DNA of 7,407 nt from Candidatus Segatella papionis. Its GTDB lineage: Bacteria > Bacteroidota > Bacteroidia > Bacteroidales > Bacteroidaceae. The stretch is from positions 3,578-10,984 of the forward strand of contig DBLF01000097.1 in NCBI GenBank assembly GCA_002297965.1. The letters run 5' to 3'. Numbering within the stretch: the first letter of the stretch is position 1; the number at the start of each line of letters is the position of its first letter. This document shows positions 7,186 through 7,407 of this stretch, one piece after another. The notes beneath the pieces are model-generated. The model searched no databases. It saw nothing but the letters and a program-made list of their open reading frames with translations, and was not told where the DNA came from. Both the position numbers and the translations under genes were made by a program.

Positions 7186-7407
7186 GTACATCAACCAACT
7201 TTTGGATCGCTACTGGAAGGGCGAGACTTCTCTCGAAGAAGAGGAGATTCTCCGTGCATTCTTCAGCCAGGACGAGTTGCCTGCCGAGCTGAAGCCATAC
7301 CAAGCACTCTTCTCTTACGAGATGGGCGAGGCTAAGCAAGAGACCCTAGGTGATGACTTCGACCAGAAGATGATGGCGATGATTGAGGACGAATACACCA
7401 AGGAGCC
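7175..7407 (+). CDS. Small acidic protein encoded with the sigma factor (3' end outside window)
   Basis: An open frame begins with ATG at 7175-7177, inside the end of the sigma-factor gene, and runs to the window edge for 77 full codons. It starts MDYKYINQLLDRYWKGETSLEEEEILRAFF (given in parts: MDYKYINQLLDRYW, KGETSLEEEE, ILRAFF). The pattern of a Tyr-Trp helix, then GETSLEEEE and a second helix, resembles the short N-terminal helical module at the start of many anti-sigma and related proteins in Bacteroidetes. No Cys-His zinc site is present and no membrane segment is visible in this part. The reading is rich in Glu and Asp. Its 11-bp overlap with the sigma gene suggests a functional link, perhaps as an anti-sigma or other regulator. 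I recall that relatives of this protein in Bacteroides have been labelled pyruvate-ferredoxin oxidoreductase, which nothing in these residues supports. Function unknown. Confidence 0.8.
   Translation, partial: MDYKYINQLLDRYWKGETSLEEEEILRAFFSQDELPAELKPYQALFSYEMGEAKQETLGDDFDQKMMAMIEDEYTKE

Overview
The window is an ordinary chromosomal segment of a Bacteroidales bacterium, most likely a Prevotella/Segatella relative. Three things point there: the gene order topA-aroK-speA-argB, start sites without strong Shine-Dalgarno sequences, and a TAnnTTTG-type promoter element ahead of topA. The genus is inferred from the style of the sequence and was not tested. All genes lie on the + strand.

Layout. 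Positions 1-204 hold the C-terminal end of a probable sialate O-acetylesterase, closed by a hairpin terminator at 219-252. A zinc-ribbon NUDIX hydrolase follows at 291-824. An AT-rich 106-bp gap (825-930) carries a probable promoter for a tightly packed run: topA (931-3258, DNA topoisomerase I), aroK (3273-3800, shikimate kinase), speA (3837-5729, biosynthetic arginine decarboxylase) and argB (5762-6532, acyl-glutamate kinase). The gaps inside this run are 14, 36 and 32 bp, and a strong GC-rich hairpin terminator closes it at 6555-6578. After it comes a separate unit: an ECF-type sigma factor (6670-7185) overlapping by 11 bp the start of a small acidic protein (7175 to the window end), a possible partner or regulator of the sigma factor.

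How the genes work together. The four-gene run mixes a DNA-topology housekeeping gene with amino-acid and polyamine metabolism. AroK serves aromatic amino-acid synthesis. ArgB catalyses the second step of arginine synthesis, and SpeA turns arginine into agmatine for polyamines, so producer and consumer of arginine would be co-transcribed. In Bacteroidetes the arginine pathway is known to use N-succinyl rather than N-acetyl intermediates in at least some species, so the true substrate of this ArgB is an open question.

I found no mobile element, CRISPR array, tRNA, rRNA or evident new defence system. The points most worth a second look are the sigma factor with its overlapping partner, the substrate of ArgB, and the unassigned NUDIX hydrolase.
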